DNA from: Bryobacterales bacterium
Lineage (GTDB): Bacteria > Acidobacteriota > Terriglobia > Bryobacterales > Bryobacteraceae
Length of the DNA: 7,128 nt
Assembly: GCA_003164075.1 (NCBI GenBank)
Contig: PLRZ01000145.1
Location: forward strand, 14,180 to 21,307
Reading direction: 5' to 3'
Shown: positions 5,269-7,128 of the stretch, in pieces
Layout of the letters: every line of letters starts with the position of its first letter
Position numbering within the stretch: position 1 is the first letter of the stretch
Position numbers and translations under genes: made by a program
Notes under the pieces: model-generated
Seen by the model: only the letters and a program-made list of their open reading frames with translations
What the model was told of the DNA's origin: nothing
Databases searched by the model: none

Positions 5269-5880
5269 TCATGCCGCGATGCCGGCCAATTCCCGGGCGG
5301 CCAGGCAGGAATTTGCATCGACTTCTTCGGCATCGATGCGCAGCAGGTCGGCACAATATTGCCGGGGCATCGCCATCAGGAAGCGCAATACAAAACACTG
5401 GCGAAGGCGGGGTGAAAGCCGGAGTACGCGCAGCAGTTCGACAGGAAGCACGGATGACGCTTCGTCAGGAGCTTGCTCCGAACCCGGATCGCCCCGCACG
5501 ATCGCCGCGGCGATTGTCTTCCAGGGCAGGCATCCACTTCGGGTGGCATGGATATCCAACTGCCGAATGCTCTCCGATATCGCCCATTCAGCTTGTTTTA
5601 CGCTGCCTGTAAGCAGGTAAGCAGCGACAAAGAGTCTCGAAAGGCAATTGTCAATCACGATCGAACCGGCCTCCAAGGCAGCCCCCTGGATATTCGCGAC
5701 AGTACCCGGGCTGTTAATTCGGGGAACCGGCACGCCATAATTCTCGTCGGATTCGAGAAGTTTACCGGCCATATCGTGGCTCGGTGCGACAGACCGCCCG
5801 CTGGTGAACACCACGGTGGTCGAGATGTGAAGGTTTGTTCTTGGATGCATCGATCGGACCATGAGTCGTGTTTGGTACAT
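5269..5880 (-). CDS. Small sigma-70-like (ECF-like) protein, about 203 aa
   Basis: The C-terminal part (residues about 146-201 from the chosen start) reads LPVELLRVLRLSPRLRQCFV, then LRFLMAMPRQYCADLLRIDA and EEVDANSCLAARELAGI. This has the pattern of a sigma region 4 helix-turn-helix, where LPxxxRxxFVLRxLxxxxxxxxAxLL precedes the recognition helix. The segment FVAAYLLTGSVKQAEWAISE (about 83-102) resembles the region 2 start of ECF-like proteins (LLLTGD...AE). Region 2 promoter-melting residues are poorly preserved, so it may be a degenerate sigma relative or another regulator. Start choice is uncertain. ATG 5880 lies 8 nt after the preceding stop; ATG 5850 and ATG 5772 are also possible, and none has a strong ribosome binding site. 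It is probably co-transcribed with the gene before it. Proteins of this style are, to my knowledge, common in Acidobacteriota. Confidence 0.65.
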   Translation of the reverse strand: MYQTRLMVRSMHPRTNLHISTTVVFTSGRSVAPSHDMAGKLLESDENYGVPVPRINSPGTVANIQGAALEAGSIVIDNCLSRLFVAAYLLTGSVKQAEWAISESIRQLDIHATRSGCLPWKTIAAAIVRGDPGSEQAPDEASSVLPVELLRVLRLSPRLRQCFVLRFLMAMPRQYCADLLRIDAEEVDANSCLAARELAGIAA

Positions 5881-5888
5881 GCAAGGTT

Positions 5889-6524
5889 TTAAACAGCAGC
5901 CAACCGTGCGGGAAGCGCGCAGGCTTTGCATCCCGCCGCCGCGGACACCGCGTCATCTTGCGATTCCCTGGTGGCCATCCGCTCCAGCATCGCCGCCGCC
6001 AGGTTCTCGAAATACGTCGACAGCACAATGCCGATATCGGAACCCACTTCAGCGGTTTCCACGGCAAAAACCTGGGTGGCCGATGGCTCTGTCCGCAGGG
6101 TCTCTTCGATGTAGTCGTGGATGGCGAGTTCGGAACCACTGTTAACCGGCGAGCCAAGGAAACTGATGACGGTCATCAATTCGAACGCGAAGTCATTTCT
6201 CAAAAGGGTCCGCCGGTTGCGGGGGATGACGGCCAGAATCCCGACCGGACCGCGGTCTGCCCCGTCCAAATCAACGATGGCCAAACCGGTATCTCCCAAA
6301 TCGTAAACTGCCGTGCCAAATTCGATGCAGGGCAGTCCGGGCACGGAACACCGGAGCTTTCCCTGAAAGGCGCCCCGGGCATTCCTCACTCTTGTCAAAG
6401 CAAGACGAGCTCCGCGCCGGCCGGGTGACAATGGAATGGGTCCATGCCACGATTCCGCCTGCGAGTCCCAACCATGTAACTGGACGTCGCAGCCTTTGAT
6501 CGGAGAGGCCTTGGTTTTGTACAT
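5889..6524 (-). CDS. Hypothetical protein, 211 aa
   Basis: I do not recognise this protein. It begins MYKTKASPIKGCDVQLHGWD, followed by a basic stretch (SPGRRGARLALTRVRNARG, about 33-51), then a mixed alpha/beta-looking segment (VYDLGDTGLAIVDLDGADRG, then ILAVIPRNRRTLLRNDFAFE). The second half has ELAIHDYIEETLRTEP and STYFENLAAAMLERMATRES and ends ACALPARLAAV. I see no signal peptide or clear membrane helix. The basic N-terminal third might be a degenerate PilZ-like fold, but the RxxxR and D/NxSxxG signatures are not clearly present, so I do not claim it. A sigma-54-type promoter lies directly before the start and the sigma-like gene follows 8 nt after the stop, suggesting a two-gene operon. 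Because the promoter's expected start site is at the ATG, the true start may lie further inside. Confidence 0.55.
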   Translation of the reverse strand: MYKTKASPIKGCDVQLHGWDSQAESWHGPIPLSPGRRGARLALTRVRNARGAFQGKLRCSVPGLPCIEFGTAVYDLGDTGLAIVDLDGADRGPVGILAVIPRNRRTLLRNDFAFELMTVISFLGSPVNSGSELAIHDYIEETLRTEPSATQVFAVETAEVGSDIGIVLSTYFENLAAAMLERMATRESQDDAVSAAAGCKACALPARLAAV

Positions 6525-6536
6525 GACCCAAGCTTC

Positions 6537-6553
6537 TGCAACGCATGTGCCAA
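6537..6553 (-). promoter_or_regulatory. Sigma-54 (-24/-12) promoter
   Basis: On the minus strand the sequence is TTGGCACATGCGTTGCA. Against the consensus TGGCACG-N4-TTGCW it differs only at the seventh base (A for G), with exact 4-nt spacing and intact GG and GC dinucleotides. It lies 12 nt before the ATG of the hypothetical gene on the same strand. Transcription would start around 6526. If real, the operon needs RpoN plus an enhancer-binding activator; neither gene is visible here. Confidence 0.6.
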
Positions 6554-6657
6554 GTTCCCTGCTGAGAGTCAGTTGCCGGATATCTCAACATTAGAAGAAG
6601 GCAGCCTGTAGGTATCGTTGCGGATTACAGCATTCCCGCGAAGCGTGCAACGCAATA

Positions 6658-6670
6658 ACCGCAGTGCGGT
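6658..6670. repeat. 13-bp perfect palindrome, possible operator
   Basis: ACCGCA-G-TGCGGT lies in the 212-bp gap between the antiporter gene and the hypothetical gene, about 105 bp upstream of the sigma-54-like site. Placement fits an operator or activator site, but a single copy without a known regulator is weak evidence. Confidence 0.3.
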
Positions 6671-6736
6671 GCAAGTAAAGTGCGTGCGAGTGCAGCTTTT
6701 GCATCACGGACACGGTGACACTCATGCCGGCGTTCG

Positions 6737-7128
6737 TTACCGCTTGCCGGGCTGACCGGCGACCGCGATTTCGCCCATGCGGCGGAGCAGCGGCGTCATC
6801 GTCAAACCTTGCACAAAGACCGAGAAAGCTACCACCGCGAAGCTGACGGTGACGATGTGGTCGCGCAGAGGAATTTCCGGAGGGAGCCCTAAAGCCAACG
6901 CCAGTGCCAGCGCGCCGCGCAAGCCTCCCCAGAACAACACGTGTTGATGGCGCGGCTTGACACGCAAACCGGACCACGCGAACAGCAGGCAGCAGGGATA
7001 AATGGCCGCCGCCCGGCCTAGCGTCACAAAGACAATGGCGACCACGGCCGAGATCCACACGGCCAACAGATTGACGTGGGCGCCATGCATCCCGATCAGC
7101 AAGAAGACCAGTGAATTGGCAATGAACG
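6737..7128 (-). CDS. CPA1-family Na+/H+ antiporter (NhaP/NHE type), C-terminal part, cut by the window edge
   Basis: This is an inner-membrane exchanger that swaps cytoplasmic Na+ (or K+) for protons in pH and salt homeostasis. About 130 residues are visible, entering the window in mid-frame with FIANSLVFLLIGM, the conserved helix usually seen as ANSLVFLLIGL. Further helices follow (AVWISAVVAIVFVTLGRAAA and IYPCCLLFAW). Then comes the family signature WGGLRGALALALALGLP (normally GGLRGAxxLALALxLP), then DHIVTVSFAVVAFSVFVQGL and TPLLRRMGEIAVAGQPGKR. It ends at TAA 6737-6739 with only a short tail, so there is no large cytoplasmic regulatory domain. The N-terminal two thirds lie beyond the right edge. 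The frame is clean in the visible part. Confidence 0.9.
   Translation of the reverse strand, partial: FIANSLVFLLIGMHGAHVNLLAVWISAVVAIVFVTLGRAAAIYPCCLLFAWSGLRVKPRHQHVLFWGGLRGALALALALGLPPEIPLRDHIVTVSFAVVAFSVFVQGLTMTPLLRRMGEIAVAGQPGKR

Noticed and set aside
5868..6428. A 186-codon plus-strand open frame opposite the hypothetical gene
   Set aside because: It is low-complexity and basic without motifs. The minus strand has the operon arrangement and the sigma-54-type promoter.
1..7128. CRISPR array, tRNA or rRNA genes
   Set aside because: I saw no regularly spaced repeats, tRNA-like cloverleaf sequence or rRNA-like conserved stretch on either strand by eye.

Overview
The window is GC-rich bacterial DNA. 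A Flp-type pilin, a SEC-C/DUF1186 protein, a 14-helix DHA2 drug exporter and a small sigma-70-like protein together suggest a soil or environmental bacterium, most likely an acidobacterium of the Solibacter/Bryobacter type. That assignment is inferred from protein style only; there is no rRNA or other marker gene.

Layout. On the minus strand at the left edge is a complete small type IVb (Flp) pilin gene (27-215). A gap of about 340 bp follows, then a DUF1186/SEC-C gene (557-1420, minus) broken by two compensating frameshifts. Divergent from it are two plus-strand genes with good ribosome binding sites. The first (1568-2902) encodes a protein I cannot name and is split by a 396-bp CTAG-flanked insertion. 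The second (2922-3257) encodes a small helix-turn-helix plus coiled-coil protein and carries an in-frame TGA. Next comes an intact EmrB/QacA-type MFS exporter (3374-4936, plus) that seems to start at CTG. After a 332-bp convergent gap with two stem-loops, the minus strand holds a sigma-70-like gene (5269-5880) and an unrecognised gene (5889-6524) eight bases apart. A near-consensus sigma-54 (-24/-12) promoter lies just before the unrecognised gene. The right edge holds the C-terminal end of a CPA1 Na+/H+ antiporter gene (6737-7128, minus, cut by the window).

The most notable structure is the insertion at 2346-2745. It is a non-autonomous, MITE-like element with 17-bp imperfect inverted ends and a CTAG duplication. 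Removing it joins the host codons exactly in frame. Inside it lies a second element (2423-2646) with perfect 14-bp inverted ends that also begin with CTAG, so one small palindromic element appears to have landed inside another. Three neighbouring genes in a row (557-3257) are damaged in three different ways, which points to local gene decay, although sequencing error could explain the frameshifts. I found no CRISPR array, tRNA, rRNA or transposase gene.
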